Positions 41,516-52,142 are shown, counted from the stretch's first letter. The stretch is 64,000 bases of DNA from Lysinibacillus sphaericus (GCF_006864135.1 NZ_SADV01000017.1:1-64000); one strand, 5' to 3'. Program-made: numbers and translations. The notes: a model not told the origin generated them from the letters alone.

Positions 41516-44500
41516 TTATTCAAAAGACTCTACTGGCTCTTCTTCTTTTTCTTGCTGTGGTGCAATGTTAAGTGCGTCAGCTGGTTGAAGATCTTCTTCT
41601 TCGTCTAAGTCGCGAAGCTCTACCTCTTCATCATTAACTGTTAACATTTTGACATCCATACCAAGAGATTGAAGTTCTTTAATCAATACTTTGAATGATT
41701 CAGGAACGCCTGGCTCTGGTACACTTTCACCTTTAACGATTGCTTCGTATGTTTTCACACGACCAACAACGTCATCAGATTTAACTGTTAAGATTTCTTG
41801 AAGTGTGTAAGCAGCACCGTATGCTTCAAGTGCCCATACTTCCATCTCACCAAAACGTTGTCCACCGAACTGTGCTTTACCACCAAGCGGCTGTTGAGTA
41901 ACAAGTGAATAAGGACCTGTTGAACGAGCGTGAAGTTTATCATCAACCATGTGAGCAAGTTTGATCATGTACATGACACCAACTGATACACGGTTATCGA
42001 ATGGTTCACCTGAACGTCCATCATACAGGATTGTTTTACCATCACGGTTCATGCCTGCTTCTTCCATTGTTTCCCAAACATCTTCCTCGTTGGCACCATC
42101 AAATACTGGAGTTGCCATATGAACGCCTAAGTAACGAGAAGCCATACCTAAGTGTAGTTCTAAAACTTGTCCGATGTTCATACGAGAAGGTACACCAAGT
42201 GGGTTTAACATGATATCAACAGGAGTACCGTCTGGCATGAATGGCATATCCTCTTCCGGTAAGATACGAGAGATAACCCCTTTGTTACCGTGACGTCCGG
42301 CCATTTTGTCCCCTACGCGAATTTTACGTTTTTGAACAATATAAGCACGAACTAATTGGTTAACACCCGGTGGTAATTCATCGCCATCTTCACGGTTAAA
42401 TACTTTAACGTCAAGAATAATACCGCCAGCACCATGTGGTACACGTAATGAAGTATCACGAACTTCACGAGCTTTTTCACCGAAGATAGCATGTAATAAA
42501 CGTTCTTCAGCAGTTAATTCTGTAACCCCTTTAGGTGTTACTTTACCTACAAGAATGTCACCATCACGTACTTCTGCACCGATGCGGATAATACCGCGTT
42601 CGTCTAAGTTACGAAGCGCATCTTCCCCAACGTTTGGAATATCACGAGTGATTTCTTCAGGTCCTAATTTTGTATCACGAGACTCTGATTCATATTCTTC
42701 AATATGAACAGATGTATAAACATCGTCTTTTACAAGGCGTTCGCTCATGATAACAGCATCCTCATAGTTAAAGCCGTTCCAAGTCATGAACGCAACAAGT
42801 ACGTTACGACCAAGAGCAAGTTCACCATTTTCCATAGATGGACCATCTGCTAAAATGTCACGAGGTTTCACACGTTCGCCAACTTTTACAAGTGGACGTT
42901 GGTTGTATGAAGTACCTTGGTTAGAACGAATGAATTTCTGTAATTTATATTTTGTTAAATCGCCTTTTACCTCTTTACCGTCAACGACTTCAATGCGGCG
43001 AACATGGATAGAGCGAGCTTCAACGTGCTCAACAATACCATCATATTTCGCTACTACAGCCGCACCTGAGTCACGCGCATCAACGTGTTCCATACCAGTA
43101 CCAACGAATGGAGCTTCTGGGTTAAGAAGAGGAACTGCTTGACGTTGCATGTTGGCACCCATAAGTGCACGGTTCGAGTCATCGTTTTCTAAGAACGGGA
43201 TACATGCAGTCGCAGCTGAAACTACTTGTTTAGGAGATACGTCCATGTAGTCCATTTGCGATTTGTTAAATACTGTATTGTCCCCACGGAAACGACCTAC
43301 TACTTCGTCTTTAGCAAATGTACCATCAGGATTTAATAGTGAGTTCGCTTGTGCTACATAGTAGTTATCTTCTTCATCAGCTGTTAAGTAATCAATTTGA
43401 TCCGTTACTTGACCTGTTTCATGGTCAATACGACGATAAGGTGTTTCAATGAATCCGAATTTATTTACTTTGGCAAATGAAGATAGCGAGTTAATTAAAC
43501 CAATGTTTGGACCCTCTGGTGTCTCGATTGGACACATACGACCATAGTGAGAATAGTGAACGTCACGTACTTCGAAACCAGCACGCTCACGTGTTAAACC
43601 ACCAGGTCCTAATGCAGATAGACGACGCTTATGCGTTAACTCTGCCAATGGGTTTGTTTGGTCCATGAATTGTGATAATTGAGAGCTACCAAAGAACTCT
43701 TTAATTGACGCAATTACCGGACGAATATTAATTAATTGCTGTGGTACGATCGCAGCTGTATCGTTAATAGACATACGCTCACGCACTACACGTTCCATAC
43801 GGGATAAACCGATACGGAATTGGTTTTGTAAAAGCTCACCAACAGAGCGTAGACGACGGTTACCTAAGTGGTCGATATCATCTGTTGCCCCTACTTGGTA
43901 AAGTAAGTTGAAGAAATAACCTACTGAAGATAATACGTCAGCCGGCGTAATATTCTTCACTTCTTCATCGATGTACGCATTACCAATAATATTGATTTCT
44001 TTTTGCGCTTCATCTTTTGGTGCATAAATTTTAATAGACTGGATTGTTACATCGTCTTCTAGTACCCCGCCAACTTGTGATAAAGTGCGGTAACCGATTC
44101 CTTTTGATGAATCTTCTAAATACGGTAAGATTTTATCTAAAGTACGACGATCAAGAACTGTACCCTTCTCTACTAAAATTTCGCCTGTTTCTGGGTCTAC
44201 AAGCGTTTCAGCAATCGTTTGGTTAAATAAACGATTTTTGATATGAAGCTTTTTATTCATTTTGTAGCGACCAACATTCGCTAAATCATAGCGTTTTGCA
44301 TCGAAGAAACGAGAGTATAATAAACTCTTCGCACTTTCAACTGTTGGTGGCTCACCTGGACGCAAACGTTCATAGATTTCTAAAAGTGCTTTTTCAGTAC
44401 TTTCAGAGTTATCTTTTTCTAACGTATTACGTAAATACTCGTTATCACCGATAATATCGATAATTTCTTGGTCTGAACCGAAGCCTAATGCACGAAGTAA

Positions 44501-45082
44501 CACTGTTACTGGTAGCTTACGAGTACGATCAATACGCACGTACACTACATCTTTCGCGTCAGTTTCATATTCTAACCAAGCACCACGGTTCGGAATAACT
44601 GTCGCTCCGAAACCTTTCTTACCGTTTTTATCAGTTTTATCATGGAAATACACACTTGGTGAACGAACTAATTGTGAAACGATAACACGTTCAGCACCAT
44701 TGATAATGAACGTACCTGTCTCTGTCATTAATGGGAAGTCACCCATGAAGACATCCTGTTCTTTCACTTCGTCTGTTTCTTTGTTGTAAAGACGTACTTT
44801 CACACGTAATGGAGCTGCGTAAGTAACATCTCGCTCTTTACACTCATCAACATCATACTTAGGATCTCCTAATGAATAATCGATGAATTCTAATGAAAGA
44901 TTGCCTGTAAAGTCCTCGATCGGCGAAATGTCACGGAACATTTCACGTAAACCTTCTTCAAGGAACCACTCGTAAGACGCCGTTTGAATCTCAATCAGAT
45001 TTGGAAGCTCAAGCACCTCGTTAATACGCGCAAAGCTTCTACGCTGGCGGTGTTGTCCATACTGAACTAGTTGACCTGTCAA
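41516..45082 (-). CDS. rpoB: DNA-directed RNA polymerase subunit beta
   Basis: This 1188-residue protein is full length. The rifampicin region [33 protein letters not shown] shows no known resistance change. The active-site HGNKGVIS and C-terminal [19 protein letters not shown] are intact. The TTG at 45082 is chosen: AGGGGTG lies 6-7 nt upstream and the upstream GTG at 45091 is part of that RBS. B. subtilis RpoB also begins at LTGQLVQYG. Confidence 0.99.
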   Translation of the reverse strand: MTGQLVQYGQHRQRRSFARINEVLELPNLIEIQTASYEWFLEEGLREMFRDISPIEDFTGNLSLEFIDYSLGDPKYDVDECKERDVTYAAPLRVKVRLYNKETDEVKEQDVFMGDFPLMTETGTFIINGAERVIVSQLVRSPSVYFHDKTDKNGKKGFGATVIPNRGAWLEYETDAKDVVYVRIDRTRKLPVTVLLRALGFGSDQEIIDIIGDNEYLRNTLEKDNSESTEKALLEIYERLRPGEPPTVESAKSLLYSRFFDAKRYDLANVGRYKMNKKLHIKNRLFNQTIAETLVDPETGEILVEKGTVLDRRTLDKILPYLEDSSKGIGYRTLSQVGGVLEDDVTIQSIKIYAPKDEAQKEINIIGNAYIDEEVKNITPADVLSSVGYFFNLLYQVGATDDIDHLGNRRLRSVGELLQNQFRIGLSRMERVVRERMSINDTAAIVPQQLINIRPVIASIKEFFGSSQLSQFMDQTNPLAELTHKRRLSALGPGGLTRERAGFEVRDVHYSHYGRMCPIETPEGPNIGLINSLSSFAKVNKFGFIETPYRRIDHETGQVTDQIDYLTADEEDNYYVAQANSLLNPDGTFAKDEVVGRFRGDNTVFNKSQMDYMDVSPKQVVSAATACIPFLENDDSNRALMGANMQRQAVPLLNPEAPFVGTGMEHVDARDSGAAVVAKYDGIVEHVEARSIHVRRIEVVDGKEVKGDLTKYKLQKFIRSNQGTSYNQRPLVKVGERVKPRDILADGPSMENGELALGRNVLVAFMTWNGFNYEDAVIMSERLVKDDVYTSVHIEEYESESRDTKLGPEEITRDIPNVGEDALRNLDERGIIRIGAEVRDGDILVGKVTPKGVTELTAEERLLHAIFGEKAREVRDTSLRVPHGAGGIILDVKVFNREDGDELPPGVNQLVRAYIVQKRKIRVGDKMAGRHGNKGVISRILPEEDMPFMPDGTPVDIMLNPLGVPSRMNIGQVLELHLGMASRYLGVHMATPVFDGANEEDVWETMEEAGMNRDGKTILYDGRSGEPFDNRVSVGVMYMIKLAHMVDDKLHARSTGPYSLVTQQPLGGKAQFGGQRFGEMEVWALEAYGAAYTLQEILTVKSDDVVGRVKTYEAIVKGESVPEPGVPESFKVLIKELQSLGMDVKMLTVNDEEVELRDLDEEEDLQPADALNIAPQQEKEEEPVESFE

Positions 45083-45121
45083 CTCATTCACCCCTCAATA
45101 AAGCGATATTAGGTCTTTGCA

Positions 45122-45146
45122 AAATCATACAAATAGTGTATGATTT
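45122..45146 (-). other. rpoB leader hairpin
   Basis: A perfect 10-bp stem AAATCATACA / TGTATGATTT lies about 40 bp before the rpoB start. It has no T run, so it is a leader structure and not a terminator. Confidence 0.5.
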
Positions 45147-45154
45147 CGAAAGAC

Positions 45155-45193
45155 AAAAAGAAAACGAGTCTTCAAAAAGATCTCATTTTCGGT
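45155..45193 (-). terminator. Terminator-like attenuator in the rpoB leader
   Basis: The stem GAAAATGAGATCTT / AAGACTCGTTTTC (one bulged A, one G-T) with loop TTTG is followed by TTTTT on the minus strand. It lies between a TATAAT box with a TGT extension (about 45225) and the rpoB start. Confidence 0.7.
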
Positions 45194-45333
45194 TAACTAA
45201 ACTTATCTTGGCAAGTATACCCACATTATAACAATCATATTCAAAAAGGGCATACGACCTCAAAATAATATTTTTGCATTGTATCATGTTATCATAGCCG
45301 ATTTGTCAAGTCAATAATTTATGCATATTTCAC

Positions 45334-45936
45334 TTATTTTTTCGCGCGTACTATCCAGTACCCTTTTTTCTTCTCCACAACATCGACTTCAGAAAATTTT
45401 TCTTCTAAGTAACTTACCGTTGATGGTGCACCTTGCTTCTTCTGTATTACTACCCACAGCTCACCAGATGACACTAACTTATCATAAGCTCCATCGTAAA
45501 AGCGGAAAATTGTTTCCTTTCCTGCGCGAATTGGAGGATTGGTTAAAATAGCTGCGGCGTTTACATTATTGTCAACCATCGATAGTCCGTCACTCACAAA
45601 TATCCGTACATTTTGAACACCGTTTACTTGCGCATTTTTTTGTGAGAGTGCAACAGCACGTTCATTGATATCCATCATAAGAACGGTACGGTCTGGGTTT
45701 GTTTTGGCAATCGATAATCCGATTGGTCCGTACCCACACCCCACATCAAAAATCGCACCATCAATATCAGGCATTTGAAAAGCATCTATTAAAACACGGG
45801 ATCCAAAATCTACTTCGCTTTTACTAAATACACCTGCATCCGTTTCAAAGGAAAACGTATGCCCTAACAACTTGAATGTCCAGTGACGAGGTTTACTCTC
45901 GGTTTGAGGCTTACTCGTATAATAGTGATCTGACAT
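45334..45936 (-). CDS. ybxB: RsmC-like class I methyltransferase YbxB
   Basis: About 200 residues. It has SAM motif I IFDVGCGYGPIGLSIA and the NPPIRAGK motif, which matches the N-P-P-[FIY] catalytic tetrapeptide of N-methyltransferases such as RsmC (16S rRNA m2G). The ATG at 45936 is 8 nt after GGAGG; the GTG at 45942 is too near. It lies between rplL and rpoB, as in B. subtilis. Confidence 0.9.
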   Translation of the reverse strand: MSDHYYTSKPQTESKPRHWTFKLLGHTFSFETDAGVFSKSEVDFGSRVLIDAFQMPDIDGAIFDVGCGYGPIGLSIAKTNPDRTVLMMDINERAVALSQKNAQVNGVQNVRIFVSDGLSMVDNNVNAAAILTNPPIRAGKETIFRFYDGAYDKLVSSGELWVVIQKKQGAPSTVSYLEEKFSEVDVVEKKKGYWIVRAKK

Positions 45937-45956
45937 TTCCACGCCTCCTCAGAATG

Positions 45957-45986
45957 AAGAAAAAAGCTCGCCACAATGACGAGCTT
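45957..45986 (-). terminator. Terminator after rplL
   Basis: The stem AAGCTCG / CGAGCTT is followed by TTTT on the minus strand, directly upstream of ybxB. Such a partial terminator would set the ratio of L7/L12 to downstream genes. Confidence 0.8.
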
Positions 45987-46012
45987 CCCTTTTGTTTAAA
46001 AGTAATGCGAGA

Positions 46013-46372
46013 TTACTTAACTTCTACAGATGCGCCAACTTCTTCAAGTTTAGCTTTGATTTGTTCAGCTTCATCTTTAGAAACGCCTTCTTTAAGAGCT
46101 TTAGGAGCGTTATCTACTACTTCTTTAGCTTCTTTAAGACCTAAACCAGTGATTTCACGAACCACTTTGATTACTTTGATTTTTTCTGCACCAGCAGATG
46201 CTAATACTACGTCAAACTCAGTTTTTTCTTCAGCAGCGCCAGCAGCAGCACCTACTACTGCTACAGGAGCAGCAGCTGTTACACCGAATTCTTCTTCGAT
46301 AGCTTTTACTAAATCGTTTAATTCAAGAACTGTCATAGCTTTGATAGCTTCTAAGATTTGCTCTTTATTCAT
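46013..46372 (-). CDS. rplL: 50S ribosomal protein L7/L12
   Basis: This 119-residue protein has an N-terminal dimerisation domain, an Ala/Gly-rich hinge ([19 protein letters not shown]) and the C-terminal domain [25 protein letters not shown]. It forms the ribosomal stalk that recruits GTPase factors. Confidence 0.98.
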   Translation of the reverse strand: MNKEQILEAIKAMTVLELNDLVKAIEEEFGVTAAAPVAVVGAAAGAAEEKTEFDVVLASAGAEKIKVIKVVREITGLGLKEAKEVVDNAPKALKEGVSKDEAEQIKAKLEEVGASVEVK

Positions 46373-46440
46373 TATAATTTCCTCCTAATTGGATAATGTT
46401 TTATTGTTGCGGTCAGGCCGCGGAAGTTATAGTGCGTATA

Positions 46441-46941
46441 TTACGCGCCTTGTTCTTCTTTTTGTTCTGCAACAGCTTTTGTTGCAAGTGCGAAGTTGCG
46501 CACTGGAGCTTGAAGTACAGATAAAAGCATAGAAAGAAGACCTTCGCGCGATGGAAGTTCTGCAAGTGCTTTAACATCTTCAACAGATGAGATTGTACCT
46601 TCAATAATACCCGCTTTAATTTCTAAAGCTTCGTTCTTCTTAGCGAACTCGTTGATGATTTTAGCAGGAGCTACAACATCTTCATTTGAGAACGCAATTG
46701 CGTTAGGACCAACTAATACGTCATTGATTCCTTCAAGACCAACAGCTTCAGTAGCACGACGTGTTAAAGTGTTTTTGTAAACTTTGAACTCAACGCCAGC
46801 TTCACGAAGTTGTTTACGAAGTTCAGTTACTTGCGCAACGTTAAGACCACGGTAATCCACAACTACTACGGAAGCAGCGTTTTGGAATTTCTCAGTAATC
46901 TCTTGAACTTGTGCTTGTTTGTTTTCGATAACTTTGCTCAT
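46441..46941 (-). CDS. rplJ: 50S ribosomal protein L10
   Basis: This 166-residue protein has the RNA-binding N-terminal domain ([23 protein letters not shown]) and a C-terminal helix that binds L7/L12 dimers. L10 represses its own operon through the leader found upstream (46975-47125). Confidence 0.98.
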   Translation of the reverse strand: MSKVIENKQAQVQEITEKFQNAASVVVVDYRGLNVAQVTELRKQLREAGVEFKVYKNTLTRRATEAVGLEGINDVLVGPNAIAFSNEDVVAPAKIINEFAKKNEALEIKAGIIEGTISSVEDVKALAELPSREGLLSMLLSVLQAPVRNFALATKAVAEQKEEQGA

Positions 46942-46974
46942 GATGACACCTCCTATTAGAATGGGTCATTTATA

Positions 46975-47125
46975 CCGACAAAAGAAAAGCCTCTGGGTCA
47001 CATAGACACAGAGGCTGAAAGTCATCATCTTTAAAATAAGATTCCGAATTCCGCTGTCCTCGGTAGGATCATTAAGTGACAAGTCACTCCTACTGTCTAC
47101 GGTACAAATGGATGATTCACAACAG
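46975..47125 (-). promoter_or_regulatory. L10 leader with transcription attenuator
   Basis: The rplJ leader has long stems around GTAGACAGTAGGAGTGAC and GATCCTACCGAGGAC. It ends in a terminator: AGCCTCTG / CAGAGGCT (46988-46995 and 47009-47016) followed by TTTTCTTTT on the minus strand. This is the expected place and size of the known L10 leader. The terminator suggests control by attenuation. Confidence 0.85.
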
Positions 47126-47130
47126 CAACC

Positions 47131-47159
47131 ATCTTATCATAGATAGACAGCGCCGTCAA
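47131..47159 (-). promoter_or_regulatory. rplJ-rplL promoter
   Basis: A -35 TTGACG (47154-47159), 17-bp spacer and -10 TAAGAT (47131-47136) lie on the minus strand, between rplA and the L10 leader. Confidence 0.75.
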
Positions 47160-47181
47160 CAGATTTACATAAAAACTTTAA

Positions 47182-47880
47182 TTATTTTACTACTACACTT
47201 GAAGCGTCAACTTTAAGAGCTGGACCCATTGTAGTTGTAACGTTTACAGATTTCATGTAAGTACCTTTAGCTGCAGCAGGTTTAGCTTTTTGCACTACAT
47301 CAAATACAGTTAAGAAGTTTTCTACTAATTTTTCTGTAGAGAAAGAAACTTTACCGATAGGTGCGTGGATGATACCAGCTTTATCAGCACGGTATTCTAC
47401 TTTACCAGCTTTAATTTCGTTGATAGCTTTTGTTACATCGAAAGTAACTGTACCAGTTTTAGGGTTTGGCATTAAACCTTTAGGTCCTAATACGCGACCA
47501 AGTTTACCAACTTCGCCCATCATGTCAGGAGTTGCAACGATTACATCGAAATCAAACCAACCTTGTTGGATTTTTTGGATGTATTCTGCATCGCCTACAT
47601 AGTCAGCACCAGCAGCTTCAGCTTCTTTAAGTTTTTCACCTTTAGCGAATACTAATACGCGTTGAGTTTTACCAGTACCGTTTGGTAACACTACTGCACC
47701 ACGGATTTGTTGGTCGTTTTTACGAGTATCGATTCCTAGACGGAAAGCAACTTCTACAGTAGCGTCGAAGTTCACTGTGCTAGTTTTTTGAGCAAGTTCG
47801 ATTGCTTCTTGAGCGCCGTATAATGCGTTACGGTCGATTAATTTTGCTGCATCTTGCAGTTTTTTACCTTTTTTAGCCAT
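47182..47880 (-). CDS. rplA: 50S ribosomal protein L1
   Basis: This 232-residue protein has [28 protein letters not shown] and [22 protein letters not shown]. It forms the mobile L1 stalk at the E site. A hairpin (AAGGTTGCG/CGCAACCTT, about 47932-47968) lies in the gap to rplK. Confidence 0.98.
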   Translation of the reverse strand: MAKKGKKLQDAAKLIDRNALYGAQEAIELAQKTSTVNFDATVEVAFRLGIDTRKNDQQIRGAVVLPNGTGKTQRVLVFAKGEKLKEAEAAGADYVGDAEYIQKIQQGWFDFDVIVATPDMMGEVGKLGRVLGPKGLMPNPKTGTVTFDVTKAINEIKAGKVEYRADKAGIIHAPIGKVSFSTEKLVENFLTVFDVVQKAKPAAAKGTYMKSVNVTTTMGPALKVDASSVVVK

Positions 47881-47999
47881 TATATAATTCCTCCTTGATT
47901 GTGGTTATAGCGGATTTTACCTCCCACGAATAAAGGTTGCGCGTTCACAAAGAAACTCCGCAACCTTCCAAAAAACAAATACATCATCAAGTAATGGGA

Positions 48000-48425
48000 T
48001 TAGTCTTCGATAACAATACCCATGCTTCGTGCAGTACCTTCAACCATTAACATTGCAGCTTCTACTGAAGCAGCGTTAAGGTCTGGCATTTTAGTTTCAG
48101 CGATTTCGCGAACTTTATCACGTTTAACCGTTGCCACTTTTTTACGATTTGGTTCACCAGATCCAGATTGGATACCAGCTGCTACTTTAAGCAGTACTGC
48201 TGCAGGTGGAGTTTTTGTAATGAAAGTGAATGAACGGTCCTCGAATACTGAAATTTCAACTGGAATGATAAGACCAGCTTGATCTGCAGTACGCGCGTTG
48301 AATTCTTTACAGAATCCCATGATGTTCACACCTGCTTGACCTAATGCAGGACCAACCGGTGGAGCTGGGTTTGCTTTACCAGCAGGGATTTGAAGTTTAA
48401 CAACTTTAATAACTTTTTTAGCCAC
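48000..48425 (-). CDS. rplK: 50S ribosomal protein L11
   Basis: This 141-residue protein begins [29 protein letters not shown]. The GTG at 48425 is chosen because AAGGAGGTG lies just upstream; a longer in-frame frame runs into the leader. L11 binds the GTPase-associated region and is needed for the stringent response. Confidence 0.97.
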
Positions 48426-48562
48426 GAGACACACCTCCTTAAGTCCGTGATGTGGTAATTGGGTTGCCCCTCCCACTCAATATCTGTCTGTCAGCTAATT
48501 GCCGATAACATTAAAATTATCATTGCAGACGTCAAACCAAAGTATGACAATCTGACCTAGAA

Positions 48563-48591
48563 ATGATACCACTTTTAATTTTTTTAAGCAA
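48563..48591 (-). promoter_or_regulatory. rplK-rplA promoter
   Basis: A -35 TTGCTT (48586-48591), 17-bp spacer and -10 TATCAT (48563-48568) lie on the minus strand, in the nusG-rplK gap. The leader would be about 130 nt. Confidence 0.7.
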
Positions 48592-48650
48592 GTAGTAATT
48601 AACAAAATCTGCGACATACGTCTTAGACATATGTACTTTAGTTACTAGAA

Positions 48651-49184
48651 CTACATTTTTTGTATTTGCTCAAAGTCTAGTTCCATAATTGTTTCGCGAC
48701 CAAACATATCGACAGAAACTTTCACTTTTCCTTTTTCAGTGTCAATTTCTTCAACACGTCCTTGGAAGTGAGCAAAAGGCCCTTCCAATACTTCTACTGC
48801 TTCTCCAACAGAAATATCAATCTCGACAATTTTGTCAGTCATTCCCATTTGTTGAAGTAGACGATCCGCTTCTTCAGGTAATAAAGGTGTCGGTTTTGCA
48901 CCACCGCCAGATGAACCGATAAAGCCAGTTACACCTGGCGTATTACGTACAACATACCATGAATCATCTGTCATAATTAGCTCTACTAAAACATAACCAG
49001 GGAAAACTTTACGCATCATAGTACGCTTTTTCCCATCCTTCATTTCTGTTTCTTCATGTTCAGGTACAATAACACGGAAAATCTTATCCTGCATACCCAT
49101 TGTTTCTACACGTTTCTCTAGGTTTGCTTTTACGCGGTTTTCATACCCTGAATACGTATGAACAACATACCAATTTTTCTCCAT
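48651..49184 (-). CDS. nusG: Transcription elongation factor NusG
   Basis: This 177-residue protein has the N-terminal NGN domain (WYVVHTYSGYENRVKANLEKRVE) and C-terminal KOW domain (GEAVEVLEGPFAHFQGRVEEIDTEKGKVKVSVDMFGRET). It usually follows secE closely; here 517 bp lie between them. Confidence 0.98.
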   Translation of the reverse strand: MEKNWYVVHTYSGYENRVKANLEKRVETMGMQDKIFRVIVPEHEETEMKDGKKRTMMRKVFPGYVLVELIMTDDSWYVVRNTPGVTGFIGSSGGGAKPTPLLPEEADRLLQQMGMTDKIVEIDISVGEAVEVLEGPFAHFQGRVEEIDTEKGKVKVSVDMFGRETIMELDFEQIQKM

Positions 49185-49296
49185 AACTACTAGGACTCCT
49201 CGTCCGTCCCTCCCTTACAAATAAGAGTGAAAATGATTCACGATATGCTAAGTGCATTCTTTACTCTTTTCACAAACTGCTCATTAGAAAAACATA

Positions 49297-49321
49297 GCTT
49301 TCGCTAACAGCTAGCGAAAGC
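49297..49321 (-). other. Hairpin in the nusG leader
   Basis: A 10-bp stem GCTTTCGCTA / TAGCGAAAGC is followed after a few bases by GTTTTTCT on the minus strand. It may be an attenuator of nusG. The remaining part of the 49185-49427 stretch shows only promoter-like AT-rich DNA. Confidence 0.45.
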
Positions 49322-49427
49322 CTGATGATATATACCAAATCTAGCATAGTCATCTATCGCTACCCTCATACTATCCCTAGTAGCATACTAATCATATTGA
49401 GAATATTTTATTGCTGTTCACTTCTTC

Positions 49428-49625
49428 AATTTCGCCTTGGCGTAATTGTAGCTGACGCTTCACTTTCGCGCAGATAAACAATGCGTCCGGATTTTCAATT
49501 GTGCCCAGGCCTGCAGGATGCAGGTCAGTTAGCCGTTTTCGCAGGACGCGAAGACTTTAGGCTAACATCCTTATATTCATTCCTTTAAAAATCCGTGACA
49601 TCCGCCGGAGGCTTTATCTTCAACG
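49428..49625 (+). repeat. Dispersed structured intergenic repeat, copy R4
   Basis: The main stem is CGGATTTT (49488-49495) with AAAATCCG (49588-49595). Inner hairpins are CCTGCA (49510-49515)/TGCAGG (49519-49524) and GTTAGCC (49528-49534)/GGCTAAC (49560-49566), with the inner stem TTCGC/GCGAA. A module at 49448-49471 matches the one at 679-703. It sits between nusG and secE. Confidence 0.85.
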
Positions 49626-49641
49626 AAGATAAAACAAACGA

Positions 49642-49670
49642 AAAAACCCGTTTATTGTAATGACGGGCTA
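49642..49670 (-). terminator. secE terminator
   Basis: The stem AGCCCGT / ACGGGTT is followed by TTTT on the minus strand. It lies after the secE stop codon and separates secE from nusG. Confidence 0.75.
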
Positions 49671-49701
49671 TTTCAGAAGTATTAACATGCTATTTACTAA
49701 A

Positions 49702-49887
49702 TTATAACTCTAAGTACCAGCGGAATAATGATGAAATACCTAAGTCTACTAACACAAAAAATAAAGCCATAATTACAACAGTTGAAATTACAACGACTGT
49801 ATATTTCGTCAGTTCTTTACTTTTTGGCCAGCTTGTTTTGCGCATTTCCGACATTACATTGCTGAAAAAGCCTTTAATCTTGCCCAT
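49702..49887 (-). CDS. secE: Protein translocase subunit SecE
   Basis: This 61-residue protein is the short Gram-positive form with one membrane helix (about 33-52). The conserved MRKTSWPKSKELTKYT precedes the helix. It stabilises SecY. Confidence 0.96.
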   Translation of the reverse strand: MGKIKGFFSNVMSEMRKTSWPKSKELTKYTVVVISTVVIMALFFVLVDLGISSLFRWYLEL

Positions 49888-49935
49888 TCTAGCCTAACCT
49901 CCGAATCAATCATATCTGTCTATTTACAAATTATT

Positions 49936-50082
49936 TTATAGCGTTTGTTTATGCACTGTATGTTCATTGCAATGCGAGCAAAATTTCTTTAATTCGAGGC
50001 GTACAGTTGTATCTTCCTTAGCTGGAAACGTATAATTTCTCGATCCGCATTTTTCGCAATTTAGAACGACTTTTTTTGCCAT
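49936..50082 (-). CDS. rpmG: 50S ribosomal protein L33, zinc-binding type
   Basis: This 48-residue protein has four zinc cysteines at 9, 12, 35 and 38. The ATG at 50082 with AAAGGTG upstream is chosen; the longer frame has no L33 features. It lies between sigH and secE, matching the rpmGB position of B. subtilis. Confidence 0.94.
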   Translation of the reverse strand: MAKKVVLNCEKCGSRNYTFPAKEDTTVRLELKKFCSHCNEHTVHKQTL

Positions 50083-50158
50083 ATAATCACCTTTTCGGCA
50101 CTTTGTCTTTTCAAGACTAACACCTATATTTGTCAATGTCAATAAAGGCATACAACCG

Positions 50159-50806
50159 CTAAGACATTTCTTCAAGAACTAAATGTCGCTCTAATTTACG
50201 CTTTACTCGTTGCAAAGCATTGTCAATAGACTTCACATGGCGATTTAATTTCTCAGAAATTTCATGGTAAGATTGCCCGTCTAAGTAAAGCGCTAACACT
50301 TGTAGCTCTAATTCACTTAAAATCTCACCCATCTTTTCTTCTAAGTAGCCAAACTCTTCTCTATGAATCATTAATTCTTCCGGATCATCCATAATAGCAC
50401 CGGTTAACACATCCATTAATGTACGGTCTGACTCTTCATCAAAAATAGGCTTGTCCAAAGAAACATAAGAATTTAGTGGTATATGCTTTTGTCTTGTAGC
50501 TGTTTTAATAGCCGTAATAATTTGTCTTGTAATACATAATTCAGCAAAAGCTCGAAAAGAAGCGAGCTTATCTCCCTTAAAATCACGAATAGCTTTATAC
50601 AAACCAATCATGCCCTCTTGCACAATGTCTTCTTTATCTGCACCAATTAAAAAATAAGATCTAGCCTTCGCTCTCACTAACAAACGGTATTTCGTAATTA
50701 AATAATCCAACGCATCTGTATTACCTTGATGCACCATTTCAATAAGTTCTTCATCATTGAATCGTTCAAAATCTTGTGTCACTTGTACAATACTATTTTT
50801 AAACAT
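50159..50806 (-). CDS. sigH: RNA polymerase sigma-H factor
   Basis: This 215-residue sigma-70 family factor has region 2 (about 18-90, IVQEGMIGLYKAIRDF and ASFRAFAELCITRQIITAIKTATRQKH) and region 4 (about 150-205, LALYLDGQSYHEISEKLNRHVKSIDNALQRVKRKLERHL). SigH starts sporulation and competence gene expression in Bacillus. It follows rae1. Confidence 0.96.
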   Translation of the reverse strand: MFKNSIVQVTQDFERFNDEELIEMVHQGNTDALDYLITKYRLLVRAKARSYFLIGADKEDIVQEGMIGLYKAIRDFKGDKLASFRAFAELCITRQIITAIKTATRQKHIPLNSYVSLDKPIFDEESDRTLMDVLTGAIMDDPEELMIHREEFGYLEEKMGEILSELELQVLALYLDGQSYHEISEKLNRHVKSIDNALQRVKRKLERHLVLEEMS

Positions 50807-50874
50807 GGTATCACCTCAGCCACAACAGATAATTAGGAACAGTATAACGGAATTGGAAAATATGAGTCAATCAA

Positions 50875-51387
50875 TCATTTCAAACCACGCCGCCATTTTT
50901 CGAAGGCCAAAGCAACATCAGGCTTTAGCGCTATGCGAGAAGGCGGCTTGCTATCCTGTTTTTGTTTCACATCATGAGAAATTTTATGTTGAATAATACC
51001 CATCTCAATTTCTAGCTCTCTCGCCGACTTTCGGAGAGCACCATTACCAAAAATAACATTTTGCTCTGCCATATCAGAGGTTGCTACGTGAATCTGTACA
51101 TTTCTAGCTTTTAGTTCGTGTGTCATTTTTTCGATACGTTCATCTGCTGTTTCGTTTTTCCGTGTATAAATGACTTCAACATCATTTTCTAAATAAGTTT
51201 GCTCCACACCCGATACAAGATGTGCGTCAAAAACTATAATTACGCGCCACCCTATAGCTGCCTTATACTCAGCCATAAGCTCAATTAATCTCCTACGGGC
51301 ATCTTCAAAATTAGTATCACGTAATGGTCGAAGCTCTTTCCAAGCTCCTATCATATTATAGCCGTCAACAAGCAAAATGTTGTTCAT
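50875..51387 (-). CDS. rae1: NYN-domain endoribonuclease Rae1 (YacP)
   Basis: About 170 residues. The NYN/PIN-like fold has acidic residues in LLVDGYNMIG (start), IIVFDAH (middle) and TADERIEKM and VATSDMAEQ (late). Rae1 cleaves mRNA in the ribosomal A site in B. subtilis. I prefer the ATG at 51387 (3 nt after the rlmB stop) over a TTG at 51393. The C-terminus is basic. Confidence 0.9.
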   Translation of the reverse strand: MNNILLVDGYNMIGAWKELRPLRDTNFEDARRRLIELMAEYKAAIGWRVIIVFDAHLVSGVEQTYLENDVEVIYTRKNETADERIEKMTHELKARNVQIHVATSDMAEQNVIFGNGALRKSARELEIEMGIIQHKISHDVKQKQDSKPPSRIALKPDVALAFEKWRRGLK

Positions 51388-51389
51388 CG

Positions 51390-52142
51390 TCAATCATTCG
51401 CTTCTTGACGTTTACGATACACTTCGTACATTAAAAGTGCAGCAGCTACTGATGCATTTAGTGATGTGACATGCCCAATCATCGGTAAATGATATAAAAA
51501 GTCACATTTCTCTTTTAATAAGCGGCCCATCCCTTTACCTTCACTACCAATAATAATCGCAAGTGGCAATGTTGCATCCATTTTACGATAGTCTGCAGAA
51601 CCTTTTGCATCTGTACCCGCAATCCAAACTCCTCGCTCTTTCAGCTCATCTACCGTCTGCGCTAGGTTATTAACACGCACGACAGGTACATGCTCAATTG
51701 CTCCCGTTGATGACTTTGCCACTACAGCTGTCAAACTCACAGAACGGCGCTTCGGAATAATAATACCATGCGCACCTATCGCATCAGCAGTTCGCATAAT
51801 AGAGCCTAGATTATGAGGGTCTTCTAGCTCATCTAAAATTAAAAAGAATGGATCTTCTTGTTTTTTTGCCGCTACAGCAAATAAATCCTCTAGCTCTGCA
51901 TATCTATATGCTGCAACAGAAGCAACTATTCCTTGGTGGTTGGCATCTGATAATTGATCCACCTTTTTTTTCGGGACAAATTGAACGATGATGCCACGTT
52001 CTCGTGCTAAATCTAGAAGTTCATTGACCCCTGATTTTTTCACACCTTCTGCAATCCATACTTTATTCATATCGCGGCCTGAACGAAGTGCTTCTAACAC
52101 TGGGTTTTTACCGGCAATAATTTCACCATTTTGCTCTGCCAT
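51390..52142 (-). CDS. rlmB: 23S rRNA (guanosine-2'-O-)-methyltransferase RlmB
   Basis: This 250-residue SpoU/TrmH-family enzyme has an N-terminal substrate-binding domain (about 1-78). Its SPOUT domain carries LDELEDPHNLGSIMRTADAIGAHGIIIP, IIIGSEGKGMGRLLKEKCD and IPM-type GHVTSLNASVAAALLMYEVYR, the trefoil knot. It overlaps mrnC by one base. Confidence 0.94.
   Translation of the reverse strand: MAEQNGEIIAGKNPVLEALRSGRDMNKVWIAEGVKKSGVNELLDLARERGIIVQFVPKKKVDQLSDANHQGIVASVAAYRYAELEDLFAVAAKKQEDPFFLILDELEDPHNLGSIMRTADAIGAHGIIIPKRRSVSLTAVVAKSSTGAIEHVPVVRVNNLAQTVDELKERGVWIAGTDAKGSADYRKMDATLPLAIIIGSEGKGMGRLLKEKCDFLYHLPMIGHVTSLNASVAAALLMYEVYRKRQEAND

Noticed and set aside
42990-43700. Possible rifampicin-resistance change in rpoB
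   Set aside because: The cluster I residues (S, Q, D, H, S in the usual places) look wild type.
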